DNA of 64,000 nt from Cupriavidus oxalaticus (lineage in GTDB: Bacteria; Pseudomonadota; Gammaproteobacteria; Burkholderiales; Burkholderiaceae), in NCBI RefSeq assembly GCF_004768545.1, contig NZ_CP038634.1:992001-1056000 (forward strand), in the 5' to 3' direction. Positions within the stretch are counted from its first letter, which is position 1; each line of letters starts with the position of its first letter. Shown piece after piece: positions 19,012-28,053 of the stretch. A program made the position numbers and the translations under genes. The notes below the pieces were generated by a model. That model saw nothing but the letters and a program-made list of their open reading frames with translations, searched no databases and was not told the origin of the DNA.

Positions 19012-19110
19012 CAACGAACCCCGCACAGGCAAGGTGTCGATATGAACATCACGCGCCCGCCCGTGCGCGGCGCCGCAGCGCCATCGCGGGCGGGCATCAG
19101 GCGGCGGTGA

Positions 19111-20181
19111 TCAGAAGCGGTGACGCATGCCGATGGTGGCGCCGGTCTGGTTCTCGCCCGCGACCACGGTGCCCACGCCATTCAGGCCCAGGGCCGAGCC
19201 GTTCTTGTTCTTGGCGTAGCCCACGTTCAGGTACACGTCGGTGCGCTTGGACAGCGAATAGTCCGCCGACAGCACGAACATCCACGGATCGGCATCGCTG
19301 CTGCGGGTGTCGTTGTAGTAGGCGGCGCCGGTCACCAGGAAGGCGGGCGTGAAGCGGTACTGCGCGCCAGCCCAGTAGACGTTGCTGCGGGTCGCGGCGG
19401 CGGTGGCGCTGGAGACGCCATCGTCCTTCAGCCAGCGGTAGCCGGCGAACACCTTGGCGTCGCCGAAGGCATAGGCGGTGCCCACCGCGGCGCGCTTGGC
19501 GCTGCGGTCCTGCAGCGCCACGGTGGCGCCCTGGTACTGGTCGTAGGCGGCACCGACCGAGAAGCCGCCGGCGGCATATGTCAGCCCGCCGCCGAAGTTG
19601 CGCGCGACCTTGGGTTCGCCCGGCACTTCGCCGTTGTTGTCGCGGCCGAAGCTGTAGAAGCCGGTGGCGGTCAGGCCGCCGAACTTGCCGGTGTACTTGA
19701 TGGTGTTGTCGGCGCGGCCGTTGAAGGCCGAGTCGACGCTGTTGAGCGAGTAGCGCGGGCCCACGCCCATCGGGTCGAAGGCGCCGAACAGGTCGTACAG
19801 CGCGTTCTGCTGGCGGCCCAGCGTGACGGCGCCGAAGCCGCCCTGCAGGCCCACGTAGGCCTGGCGGCCGAACAGGCGGTTGCCCTGGCCTGAGGTGCCG
19901 GTATCGATATCGAAACCGCTTTCCAGCACGAAGATACCCTTCAGGCCGTCGCCCAGGTCTTCGGTGCCGCGCACGCCCCAGCGCGAGCCGGACAGGTTGC
20001 CCGAGTTCAGGCGGGTGGCCGTGCCCTGGGCACCGTTGGTGCCGGGCACGTGGCTGATGACTTCGAGGCCGGCATCGGCGATGCCGTACAGCGTTATGTT
20101 CGATGCGGACTGGGCCGAGGCCACCCCGGATACCGCGGTAGCGGCCACTGCTGCCGCCATTGCAAGGAGAGCTTTCTTCAC
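19111..20181 (-). CDS. Gram-negative porin, Burkholderiales type
   Basis: A 356-residue outer-membrane protein. The signal peptide ends GVASAQS near residue 25. The mature part begins SNITLYGIADAGLEV and ends in GMRHRF with a terminal Phe, and has the typical RWGVRGTEDLGDGL and GRQAYVGL strands of 16-strand trimeric porins. The ATG is at 20181. Its upstream region carries two palindromes (20226-20243 and 20295-20308) that could belong to its regulation. Confidence 0.92.
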   Translation of the reverse strand: MKKALLAMAAAVAATAVSGVASAQSASNITLYGIADAGLEVISHVPGTNGAQGTATRLNSGNLSGSRWGVRGTEDLGDGLKGIFVLESGFDIDTGTSGQGNRLFGRQAYVGLQGGFGAVTLGRQQNALYDLFGAFDPMGVGPRYSLNSVDSAFNGRADNTIKYTGKFGGLTATGFYSFGRDNNGEVPGEPKVARNFGGGLTYAAGGFSVGAAYDQYQGATVALQDRSAKRAAVGTAYAFGDAKVFAGYRWLKDDGVSSATAAATRSNVYWAGAQYRFTPAFLVTGAAYYNDTRSSDADPWMFVLSADYSLSKRTDVYLNVGYAKNKNGSALGLNGVGTVVAGENQTGATIGMRHRF

Positions 20182-20499
20182 TGTGATTTCTCTGTTTTAT
20201 GGTGATTCCATGACACCGCGCCGGACCGACCGGGACCGGTCGGCCATCCTGGCCTGAGCTGGCTGGCCGCGCAGGACCCGGCGGCGGCGCACGTCCGCAC
20301 AAGTGCGGCCGGCGCATTGTGCTGGCGCAATATGAAAGCGTTGTGACGAGTAGTACGCAGCACAAAGTGCCGAATAGCACTCGCATGGGGGTTTTCCCTG
20401 CAACCGACGGGATCGTTTTGGTAGGATGCAGGCTTTTCCGACGACGGTAATGCCAGTGCTCCTTGCCGCCATGTGCCCTTGCCTCGACAGCTTCGCGTC
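20182..20499. other. Divergent control region of porin and PBP1A, with two palindromes
   Basis: It contains CCGACCGG-GA-CCGGTCGG (20226-20243), about 45 bp before the porin start, and CCGCAC-AA-GTGCGG (20295-20308). No gene fits the stretch. Both elements are candidates for operators or leader structures of the porin. No high-quality promoter pair was identified by eye. Confidence 0.45.
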
Positions 20500-23139
20500 A
20501 TGAAGCTGGCAGAGATCAAGACCCGGCTAGCCTCGCTGCAGGCTCCGCTCCCCGCCTCGATCCAGCAACGCCTTTCCGGCCTGTGCGCGCGCAGCGCGCG
20601 CCTGGGCCTGACCCGGCCCGGCTCGCTGCGCCCCACGCGACGTGGCGTGCTGGTGGGCATGGCCGCGGTGCCGGCAGCCTTGCTGCTGTACGTGCTGGTG
20701 CTGGTGCCGTTCACGCCGGGCATCAGCGACATCCGCAAGGCCAAGTCCGAGCAGCCGGCGCAGGTGCTTTCGGCCGACGGCAAGGAGCTGGCGCTCTTCA
20801 AGTGGGCCAACCGCGACTGGGTGCCGCTCAAGCAGATCTCTCCCAACGTGGTGGCGGCGCTGATCTCGACCGAAGACCACCGCTTCTATGAGCACCACGG
20901 GCTCGACTGGCGCCGCCTTGCCTCGGCCGCGGTGCATACCTTCTCGGGCGACCGCCAGGGCGGCTCGACCATCACTCAGCAGCTGGCGCGCAACCTCTAT
21001 CCCGACGAGATCGGCCGCGCGCCCACGCTGACGCGCAAGCTCAAGGAAGCGATCACCGCGTTCAAGATCGAGGCCCTGTACACCAAGGACGAAATCCTCG
21101 AGACCTACCTGAACACGGTGCCGTTCCTGTACAACGCGTTCGGCATCGAGATGGCCGCGCGCACGTACTTCGACAAGCCGGCGCGCTCGCTCGATGTGCT
21201 GCAGAGCGCCACGCTGATCGGCATGCTCAAGGGCAACAGCTACTACAACCCGGTGCTGAACCCCGAGCGCGCGCTGGACCGGCGCAATATCGTGCTGGGG
21301 CAGATGGTCAAGCGCGGCAAGCTCGACGCGGCCCGCTATGAGCAGCTCAAACGCCGTCCGCTGCGTATCGACTTCGAGCGCCAGACCGAGCCGCCCGGCC
21401 CCGCGCCGCATTTCGCGCAGCAGCTGCGCAAGTGGCTGATCGGCTGGGCCGACCGCAACGGCTACGACATCTACGCCGACGGCCTGGTGGTGCGCACCAC
21501 CATCGACGCGCGCCTGCAGGCCATGGCCACGCAGGCGGTGGCGCAGCAAGGCAACCGCCTGCAGGCGATCGCCAACGCGGCCTGGGCGCCGCGCGCGGGC
21601 TGGGCCGCGGACCGCGCGCTGGTGCAGGCCTTCGTGCGCGAGTCGCCGGAATACCGTGCCGCCACCGCCGCCGGCACGCCGTCCGAAGACGCGATGAAGC
21701 AGCTGCTGGCCAATGGCGCCTTCATGCGCGCGCTGCACCAGCAGAAGACGCGGATCCAGGCGGGCTTCCTCGCCATCGATCCGCGCAACGGCGAGATCCG
21801 CGCCTGGGTCGGCAGCCGCGACTACACGCAGGACGCCTTCGACCATGTGCAGCAGGCGCGCCGCCAGCCGGGCTCGACCTTCAAGCCCTTCGTCTACGGC
21901 GCGGCGTTCGAGGAAGGCAAGTCGCCCGACGACACGCTGATGGACCAGCCGGTCGAGATCGAGCTGGCCGGCGGCGAGATCTGGCGCCCGTCCGACGAGG
22001 GCCGCCCCACCGGGCGCGCGATGAGCCTGCGCGACGGCCTGGTCTACTCGCGCAACACCATCACCGCGCAGCTGATGCAGCAGGTCGGCCCGGCGCGCGT
22101 GGCGCGGCTGGCGCGCGAGATGGGCGTGCGCGAAAGCCGGCTCGACGAGGTGCCGTCGCTGGCGCTGGGCACCAGCCCGGTCACGCTCAAGGAGATGGTG
22201 GCCGCCTACGGCACCATCGCCAACGCCGGCAACTACATCGCGCCGACCATGGTCACGCGGATCGAAGACCGCAACGGCAATGTGCTGCAGGTATTCCGCC
22301 CGGCGCGCGCCGAGCACGCCCTGCCCCACGCCACCACGCAGACCCTGCTCGACGTGATGCGCGACGTGATCGACCGCGGCACCGGCGCCGGCATCCGCTC
22401 GCGCTTCGGCATCCGCGCCGACGTGGCCGGCAAGACCGGCACCACGCAGGACAACGCCGACGGCTGGTTCATCATGATGCACCCGGAGCTGGTCGCCGGC
22501 GCCTGGGTCGGCTTCAACGACAGCCGCGTCACGCTGCGCAGCGACTACTGGGGCCAGGGCGCGCACAGCGCGCTGCCGATGGTCGGCGACTTCTACCAGC
22601 GCGCCCTGCGCGGCCGCATCATCGACGGTAGCGCTCGCTTTGCCGAGTACGAGGAAACCCATGTGTTCGCCTCGCTCGGCAACCAGGTGCGCGGCTGGTG
22701 GGCCCAGTTGTTCAGCCGCGACAAGGCCAACGACGCCACCGCGCCGCGCCCGGCACCGCGCCGTCCGGCGCTGCCGGCGCCCGAGGCGGATGTGGCGCCG
22801 CCGGCGAGCACGCCGATGGCGTCGGCCTCAGCGCCGGGGAGCGGTGGGGGCAGTGGCGGGGAAGAGTCCAGCCTGGCGCTGGATCAGGGGGAAACAGTGA
22901 TGGCGGTGCCGCCGGGTTTTGAGGCAAGTCCAGCGCAGGCACCAGCGGCATCGCAGGCACCGGTCACGCCCGCGACGCCGCCTGCCCCGCCGCCCGATCC
23001 AGCAGGCTCCAATGCGCCTGCGGCGCCTGCGTATCCGGCCGGGCGGCCGGCGCCGGCTGCGCCCGTACCCGCAGCGCCAATACCGCCGGCACCGGTGACG
23101 CCGGAAAGCAATAACCAGAGCAGCGTCGCGCCCGGCTAA
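20500..23139 (+). CDS. Class A penicillin-binding protein 1A (glycosyltransferase/transpeptidase)
   Basis: A bifunctional cell-wall synthase of about 879 residues. One TM helix lies near residues 45-65. The GT51 domain has the catalytic Glu125 (EDHRFYEHHG) and GGSTITQQLARNLY. The transpeptidase domain has the SxxK Ser at about residue 459 (PGSTFKP), SRN as SxN, and KTG at about residue 645. It continues into a Pro/Ala-rich tail of over 140 residues that is dispensable in appearance. The start could be GTG 20473 or ATG 20500; neither has a clear ribosome site. It stands alone and probably contributes to peptidoglycan synthesis alongside other PBPs. Confidence 0.92.
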   Translation: MKLAEIKTRLASLQAPLPASIQQRLSGLCARSARLGLTRPGSLRPTRRGVLVGMAAVPAALLLYVLVLVPFTPGISDIRKAKSEQPAQVLSADGKELALFKWANRDWVPLKQISPNVVAALISTEDHRFYEHHGLDWRRLASAAVHTFSGDRQGGSTITQQLARNLYPDEIGRAPTLTRKLKEAITAFKIEALYTKDEILETYLNTVPFLYNAFGIEMAARTYFDKPARSLDVLQSATLIGMLKGNSYYNPVLNPERALDRRNIVLGQMVKRGKLDAARYEQLKRRPLRIDFERQTEPPGPAPHFAQQLRKWLIGWADRNGYDIYADGLVVRTTIDARLQAMATQAVAQQGNRLQAIANAAWAPRAGWAADRALVQAFVRESPEYRAATAAGTPSEDAMKQLLANGAFMRALHQQKTRIQAGFLAIDPRNGEIRAWVGSRDYTQDAFDHVQQARRQPGSTFKPFVYGAAFEEGKSPDDTLMDQPVEIELAGGEIWRPSDEGRPTGRAMSLRDGLVYSRNTITAQLMQQVGPARVARLAREMGVRESRLDEVPSLALGTSPVTLKEMVAAYGTIANAGNYIAPTMVTRIEDRNGNVLQVFRPARAEHALPHATTQTLLDVMRDVIDRGTGAGIRSRFGIRADVAGKTGTTQDNADGWFIMMHPELVAGAWVGFNDSRVTLRSDYWGQGAHSALPMVGDFYQRALRGRIIDGSARFAEYEETHVFASLGNQVRGWWAQLFSRDKANDATAPRPAPRRPALPAPEADVAPPASTPMASASAPGSGGGSGGEESSLALDQGETVMAVPPGFEASPAQAPAASQAPVTPATPPAPPPDPAGSNAPAAPAYPAGRPAPAAPVPAAPIPPAPVTPESNNQSSVAPG

Positions 23140-23156
23140 AGCAGGCACTGGCGGGC

Positions 23157-23558
23157 TTACGCCATCCAGTTCTCGCAGCGCAGTCCGTTCACGCGGGAAA
23201 ATTCACCCATGTTGTCGGTGACCAAAACAGCCCCAAGCGAGAGCGCATGCGCGGCAATCAGCATGTCATTGGCTCCGATGACTGTGCCCTTGCGCTCCAG
23301 TGCTGCACGCAACTCGCCGTAGCAGTGATCCGCGTCACCGCCGAGGGGCAGGACGCGCAGGCCGGCCAGTGCCTGGCCGACACGCTGGCTGAGCGCCGAT
23401 GAGCCATTCTTTGCTGCGCCGAAGCGCAATTCGGCCGCGACGATGATCGATGTGCAGAGACTATCGGGGTCGGTCGCTTCGATCCGGGCCGCGCAAGCCC
23501 CACGAGTATTGCGAATGGCGTCGGAAATGATATTGGTGTCGAGCAGGAACAAGGCCAT
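23157..23558 (-). CDS. vapC: PIN-domain toxin VapC
   Basis: A 133-residue PIN ribonuclease. The acidic residues that bind Mg2+ are present: Asp7 (LLDTN), Glu43 (AAELRF), Asp98 (ANDML) and Asp115 (VTDNMGEF). The ATG at 23558 overlaps the stop of the antitoxin gene by one base (TGATG), and a longer in-frame start in the track of the strand lacks support. Toxins of this FitB-like subgroup cleave tRNA or other RNA when the antitoxin is lost. Confidence 0.92.
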   Translation of the reverse strand: MALFLLDTNIISDAIRNTRGACAARIEATDPDSLCTSIIVAAELRFGAAKNGSSALSQRVGQALAGLRVLPLGGDADHCYGELRAALERKGTVIGANDMLIAAHALSLGAVLVTDNMGEFSRVNGLRCENWMA

Positions 23559-23800
23559 CAGAGATTGACGTCCTCGGCTGGCAAGTCGTCGATCGTCGGC
23601 CAATCGTCGTCGATCGGCTCCCATTGCGACAGCAGCGCCCGCAACGGCGTGGCCGCGACCGGCTCAATGATGAGGTGGTTGCCTTCGCGGCGAAGAATGG
23701 CCTCGTCCCCGGGCAGCTCGAACTCGCGCGGGATGCGGATTGCCTGGTTGCGACCGTTGCGGAACAGCCTGACATGGCGGATTTCGTCGGTTGTCGTCAT
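23558..23800 (-). CDS. vapB: Antitoxin VapB, AbrB/SpoVT type
   Basis: An 80-residue protein with an N-terminal swapped-hairpin DNA-binding domain (VRLFRNGRNQAIRIPREF, about residues 10-27) and an acidic C-terminal tail (WEPIDDDWPTIDDLP) that would bind the toxin. A strong AAGGAGG lies 4 nt before the ATG. It precedes and overlaps vapC, as is usual. The 12-bp tandem repeat upstream (23813-23836) is its likely operator. Confidence 0.9.
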   Translation of the reverse strand: MTTTDEIRHVRLFRNGRNQAIRIPREFELPGDEAILRREGNHLIIEPVAATPLRALLSQWEPIDDDWPTIDDLPAEDVNL

Positions 23801-23812
23801 CGAACCTCCTTC

Positions 23813-23836
23813 GCATATGCCAAAGCATATGCCAAA
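23813..23836. promoter_or_regulatory. Tandem GCATATGCCAAA repeat, candidate VapBC operator
   Basis: GCATATGCCAAA occurs twice without a gap; each copy contains the palindrome GCATATGC. It sits directly upstream of the vapB ribosome site, where autoregulating antitoxins normally bind. It is AT-rich compared with the surroundings and may also hold the promoter's -10. Confidence 0.65.
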
Positions 23837-23897
23837 TGCCGGGGTACTGCAATGAGAGCCGGCTCAAATCGCCGCAGTGCCTCGTCGACGACTCAAA

Positions 23898-25226
23898 TCA
23901 GTCCCAGATCACCGGCCCGCCCCCCTGGAAACACCTGTTCCAGCCGCCCCGCATCCAAGCCGTACAACCGCTGGAGCAGCCCGCCCAGCCCGCCCGATAC
24001 TCATTGCGCACCGGCCAGTCCCGGTCCTGGTTCAGCGCCGCGCGCTCCACCGCGACCTGCTCGCCCGCGATGCGCCCGCCGCGCACCGCGCCGCCGGCCA
24101 CCCAATAGACGGTGCCATGGCCATGGTCGGTGCCGCGGGTGCCGTTCTCGCGGAACGTGCGGCCGAACTCCGACAGCACCACCACCGTGGTATTGCCCCA
24201 CGCCGGCCCCATACCGTCGGCGAAGGCCGACAGGCCGCGGCCGAGGTTGTCGAGCAGGCCGGCGAGCTGGCCCTGCGCCGCGCCCTGGTTGACGTGGGTA
24301 TCCCAGCCGCCGACGTCGATAAAGCCGAGGTTGAAGCGCTCGCGCATCAGCCCCGCCATGCGCCGCGCCTCGATTTCGAAGCCGCGCGCGCTGAGCGAGC
24401 GGCGGTTGGCGGCCTGCATCTCCTGCTGGCGCGCGGCCATGTTGCTGCCACCTGCCATGTCCCCTGCGGCCGCCTCGGCCTGGCGTGCGACCGCCTGGCG
24501 CAGCTCGAAGCCTTCGTCGATCAGCGACTCGAAGCGCGTGCCGCGGTACATCTGCGCCAGCATCTGTTCCTGGCGCGCGTCGAACGGGGTGCGGCCGCTG
24601 CCCTTGAGCGAGACGTTGGGCACGCCGCGCGGCCCCGCCAGCACCAGTGGCAGGCCATCGGTGAAGGCCACCGGCGCGGCCTGGCCGCCCATCACCTGCG
24701 CCAGGCGGTTGAGAAAGCCGCTGCCGCGCAGCGCGGCGAGCTGGCTGCGGTTGTGGTCGCGTGGATCGTCGCCCGCGCCCGGCAGCCCTGCCTCGATGGT
24801 GTCCTGCGTCTCGAAGTGGCTGCGCGACAAGTCATGCGTGCCGGCAAACGGCACGAAGGCCAGCTGCCCGCGCTGCCACAGCGGCAGCATGGCCGGCGCC
24901 AGTGCCGGGTGCATCGCCCAGCCGCCGATGCCGCGCGCGGCGCTGTCGGCGGCAAAGGCCGGCGCCAGCGCGACGGCGGCGCCGGGGTCGGGGTCCGCTC
25001 CGGCGGCGGGCGGTCGCCGGATCGCGATATTGGGGCGCGCCGCGTAATAGAAGTCGCTGCCGGCCGGCACCAGCACGCTGGCGGCGTCATAGCCGCCGCG
25101 CAGGAACACCAGCAGGAAGCGGGCGTCGGCCTGCGCCGGCAGCGCGTAGACGCGCGACACCGTGGCGGGCAGCGCCCACGCCAGCGCGGTGGCGCCCATC
25201 GTGCCGAGCCATTGTCTGCGTCGCAT
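23898..25226 (-). CDS. DUF1501 protein, putatively exported
   Basis: A 442-residue protein of the DUF1501 family (sulfatase-like fold). The N-terminus RRRQWLGTMGATALAWALP is a Tat-like signal with a twin Arg. Family segments such as LLVFLRGGYDAASVLVP, IDVGGWDTHVNQGA and VVVLSEFGRTFRENG-type motifs are visible, the last with the residues expected to bind metal. It follows a DUF1800 gene 27 bp upstream in the same operon; such pairs are widespread in bacteria, and their role is not established. Confidence 0.87.
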   Translation of the reverse strand: MRRRQWLGTMGATALAWALPATVSRVYALPAQADARFLLVFLRGGYDAASVLVPAGSDFYYAARPNIAIRRPPAAGADPDPGAAVALAPAFAADSAARGIGGWAMHPALAPAMLPLWQRGQLAFVPFAGTHDLSRSHFETQDTIEAGLPGAGDDPRDHNRSQLAALRGSGFLNRLAQVMGGQAAPVAFTDGLPLVLAGPRGVPNVSLKGSGRTPFDARQEQMLAQMYRGTRFESLIDEGFELRQAVARQAEAAAGDMAGGSNMAARQQEMQAANRRSLSARGFEIEARRMAGLMRERFNLGFIDVGGWDTHVNQGAAQGQLAGLLDNLGRGLSAFADGMGPAWGNTTVVVLSEFGRTFRENGTRGTDHGHGTVYWVAGGAVRGGRIAGEQVAVERAALNQDRDWPVRNEYRAGWAGCSSGCTAWMRGGWNRCFQGGGPVIWD

Positions 25227-25253
25227 GGCGAGCTCCTTCCTTTCCCGTGCGCG

Positions 25254-26837
25254 TCAGCGCTGCATCCATTCGGGCGAGCTGAGCAGCACGGTATTCCACT
25301 CCGCCTGCGAGGCCGCCTGCGCCAGCCCCGCGCGCGTTGCCGGGCCAAGCGTGGCTTCGATGCCGTCGTAGTAGAGCTTGTTGCCGATCACCGGGAAGCG
25401 CGCGCCGCGCGGCGTGCCCGCATCGCCGGCGAACAATCCGGCCGGTCCCGAGCCGATTGCGCGCGCAATCTCGAAGCGCCGCACCATCTGCCCGGAACTG
25501 GCCCAGGCGCTCTCCGCCGCGGGATAGCCGTCGGGTGTCACGTGGCCATACAGCGGCTCGCCCAGCTGGTTCAGCCAGTTCAGCACCGGGCGCAGGTTGG
25601 CGACCGGCCGGCCTTCGTAGGCCAGCCGCAGCGACGACACCACGTAGACCACCGGATCCTTGAACTTGCGCGGGGAAGAAGCCGGCAGCCGGTCCAGCTC
25701 GGGCGCCAGCAGCATGGTGCGCAGCACCGCGGCGATATTGCCATCGGTGCGCGCGAAGGTCTGGGCCATGCGGTCGACCAGTGCGGGCGGCGGGTTGTCG
25801 GCGATGAAATAAGCGGCCAGCCTGGCACTGATAAATCGCGCCGTGGCCGGCTCGCGCGACAGGATCGCCACCGCGCGCTCGACCTCGGCAAACCCGGCCG
25901 GCTCGATGCGCTGGCCCAGCAGCGTCTTGGCGCCGAAGTCATGCCGCGCCGGATTGAACTCGAACGCGCCGTCGCTGCGGTACAGCGCCGCGCGCGCGGG
26001 CGGCAGCCGCGGCGGCGTGCCGCGCAGGTTGACGCCGACGCCGGTCAGCACGCGCGCCAGTTCCTGCACGTCTTGCTGGGTGTAGCGCGAGCCGCTGGGG
26101 CCGCCCGCCACGCCCAGCGTATGCAACTCCATCAGCTCGCGCGCGTAGTTCTCGTTGATGCGGTTGGCGCTGCTTTGCGCGTTGTCGAGGTAGAGCAGCA
26201 TCGCCGGCGCGGTGACGGTGGCCATCAGCAGGTCCCGGAAGCGGCCCAGGGCATGGGGGCGGATCGCGCGTTCCTCATAGTCGGGCAGCAGCCAGCGCAC
26301 CTGCCCCTTGCCCGAATAGACATTGAAGTGGTTCATCCAGAACCACGTCATCTGCTCGCGCAGTTGCGCCGGCGAGTACAGCGCCCGCAGCAGGTGGCGC
26401 CGCGCGGTATCGGCCACCAGCTCGCGGCCTTTTTCGTTCAGGGCCTGGCGGGCCTGCTGCTTGCTGTCTGCGTCGGCCAGCGCGTCGATGCGCTCGCGCG
26501 CCTGCCGCGCAGCCAGCAGCGGCGTGCCGGGGTCGCCTTGCAGGGCCGGCAGCGCGGCGATGGCGGCCCCAAGTTCGGGCGGATCCGCCAGCGGCATGGC
26601 GAGCTGGCGCTCCAGATAGGCTGTGCGTCCCAGTCGGCGCAGCTCGGCCAGGCTGGCCTGGTCGGCGCCGAAGCTGACGGTATTGAGCCAGCGCAGGTCG
26701 GTCGCGCTGTCGCTGCCGGCGTCCGGCATCTGGGCACAGGCGCCTGCGCAGGCGGCCAGCACCACCGCTGCGCCGGCGCGCCAGGCGGCCAGCCGCCGCG
26801 GCATCCTGCCATGCCCCGCCTGTTGCGCCGCATCCAT
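25254..26837 (-). CDS. DUF1800 lipoprotein
   Basis: A 527-residue protein of the DUF1800 family. The start at 26837 follows AAGGAGG with a 6-nt gap; an earlier in-frame start at 26897 has none. The signal has a VLAAC-type lipobox near residue 30. Typical motifs are LRWLNTVSFG, MTWFWMNHFNVYSGKG and MELHTLGV...YTQQDVQELARVLTG. It is co-transcribed with the DUF1501 gene. The pair is probably envelope-associated; no enzymatic activity is assigned to the family. Confidence 0.87.
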   Translation of the reverse strand: MDAAQQAGHGRMPRRLAAWRAGAAVVLAACAGACAQMPDAGSDSATDLRWLNTVSFGADQASLAELRRLGRTAYLERQLAMPLADPPELGAAIAALPALQGDPGTPLLAARQARERIDALADADSKQQARQALNEKGRELVADTARRHLLRALYSPAQLREQMTWFWMNHFNVYSGKGQVRWLLPDYEERAIRPHALGRFRDLLMATVTAPAMLLYLDNAQSSANRINENYARELMELHTLGVAGGPSGSRYTQQDVQELARVLTGVGVNLRGTPPRLPPARAALYRSDGAFEFNPARHDFGAKTLLGQRIEPAGFAEVERAVAILSREPATARFISARLAAYFIADNPPPALVDRMAQTFARTDGNIAAVLRTMLLAPELDRLPASSPRKFKDPVVYVVSSLRLAYEGRPVANLRPVLNWLNQLGEPLYGHVTPDGYPAAESAWASSGQMVRRFEIARAIGSGPAGLFAGDAGTPRGARFPVIGNKLYYDGIEATLGPATRAGLAQAASQAEWNTVLLSSPEWMQR

Positions 26838-26977
26838 GCCCGCCTCCTTGTCATGCCCACTGTCAATGTTACGGGGCAAGCGCGTTTCCGTTGACATGGG
26901 CGCTTGGCGGGCGGCTGCCTTGCACGATCGGCAGCGCTGATCGGTACGTGCGCGCGGTAAGGTCGCGGCGACCAGCC

Positions 26978-27739
26978 CTATTGCCCGCTCATCTTCCTGC
27001 GGAATTCTTCGGCCGTGCCGATCTGCCGAAACAGGGGTCCGCCTGGCGCGAACCTGTCCGCGCTGGCCAGCGGCCCCACCACCACCGGCTCGAACCCCGC
27101 GTCGCGCACCAGCCGCGCCGCCACCTGCAGCGCCGCCTCGTCGTCACCGGCGATCGGCACGGCGATCAGGCCGCCGGGCCGGTGATGTTCATTGGCAAAG
27201 TTGGTCGCGCCCATGAAGTTGAACGCCCTCACCACGCGCGCGCCGCGCAGGTATTTCGCCGTGGTGATGCCAATGCCGTTGCGCTGCGCTTCGTCGGCAA
27301 TCGCGCCGTCGCGCTGGGCGAAGGCATTGGTGGCATCCAGCACGATCTTGCCCGACCATGCCCCGGCATTCTCCTGGCTTAGCTGCGGCAAGGCGTTGTA
27401 CGGGGTGGCGAGAAACAGCACGTCGGCAAAGGCGATTGCCTCGGCGACCGTTCCCGCCCGCGCCAGCGGGCCAAGGCCGTCGACCAGCGGCTTGAGCGCT
27501 TCAGGATGCCGCGACGAGAACAGGACCGGGTGCCCCGCCTTGACCCAGAGGCCGCCGATGGTGCCGCCAATGCGCCCGGAGCCGATCACGCCGATGCGCC
27601 CCGGACCCGCGTCGCTGGCGGCAGCCGGCTTCCGGGCACAGGCGCTCAACGGCGGCAAGCTCAGCGCCACCATGGCCATTGCCCCCGTTCGCAGCATGCG
27701 GCGACGTTCGGGATTGAAGACATTGGCCGGCTCTTGCAT
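26978..27739 (-). CDS. F420-dependent NADP oxidoreductase-like protein with a lipoprotein signal
   Basis: A 253-residue protein. Residues 1-34 carry a twin-Arg motif (RRR at 12-14), a hydrophobic stretch and a lipobox-like LSAC (Cys34). A Rossmann domain follows, with GxGxxG at residues 53-58 (GSGRIG), SSRHPE as the NADP-phosphate-binding region, LATPYNALP, and LDATNAF. The fold is that of NADPH-dependent F420 reductase-like enzymes, which are cytoplasmic. A Tat signal could explain an exported, cofactor-loaded form. The start at 27739 has a weak GGGAG site. The substrate is unknown. Confidence 0.75.
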   Translation of the reverse strand: MQEPANVFNPERRRMLRTGAMAMVALSLPPLSACARKPAAASDAGPGRIGVIGSGRIGGTIGGLWVKAGHPVLFSSRHPEALKPLVDGLGPLARAGTVAEAIAFADVLFLATPYNALPQLSQENAGAWSGKIVLDATNAFAQRDGAIADEAQRNGIGITTAKYLRGARVVRAFNFMGATNFANEHHRPGGLIAVPIAGDDEAALQVAARLVRDAGFEPVVVGPLASADRFAPGGPLFRQIGTAEEFRRKMSGQ

Positions 27740-27851
27740 CGCGCGCTCCCAGGATGATTGCTTGCCCGCGCGGCCACCATGCGCATCTCCTGCCGCACAC
27801 CGGCCGCCCAACGAACTCTAGGCGAAAAAATGGCTTGCCGGGCCATCGCGC

Positions 27852-27880
27852 TTGGCACTGCCTGCGCGCTGGACTAGATT
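27852..27880 (+). promoter_or_regulatory. Sigma70-like promoter of the YVTN gene
   Basis: The -35 TTGGCA (27852-27857) and -10 TAGATT (27875-27880) are 17 bp apart. The distance to the ATG at 28054 is about 165 bp. Apart from this promoter, the 314-bp gap from 27740 to 28053 shows nothing recognisable. Confidence 0.6.
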
Positions 27881-28053
27881 AGGTAGCATTTGCGCCACGC
27901 CACGAAGTCTGCGTTACAGCCGCCCGCGCGATGCGGCGCGAGAGGGGAAAGGGGAACCCCATGGCCCACGCCCGACCCCGTTGCCAGGCTTGCATCGAGC
28001 CACAGGCTTTTCCCGCCAATCCAGACAGTCACCGACGGCGAGGAGGAATCGCC

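Noticed and set aside
23877..26894. A 1005-codon plus-strand frame over the DUF1501/DUF1800 genes
   Set aside because: It is a shadow of two well-supported minus-strand genes.
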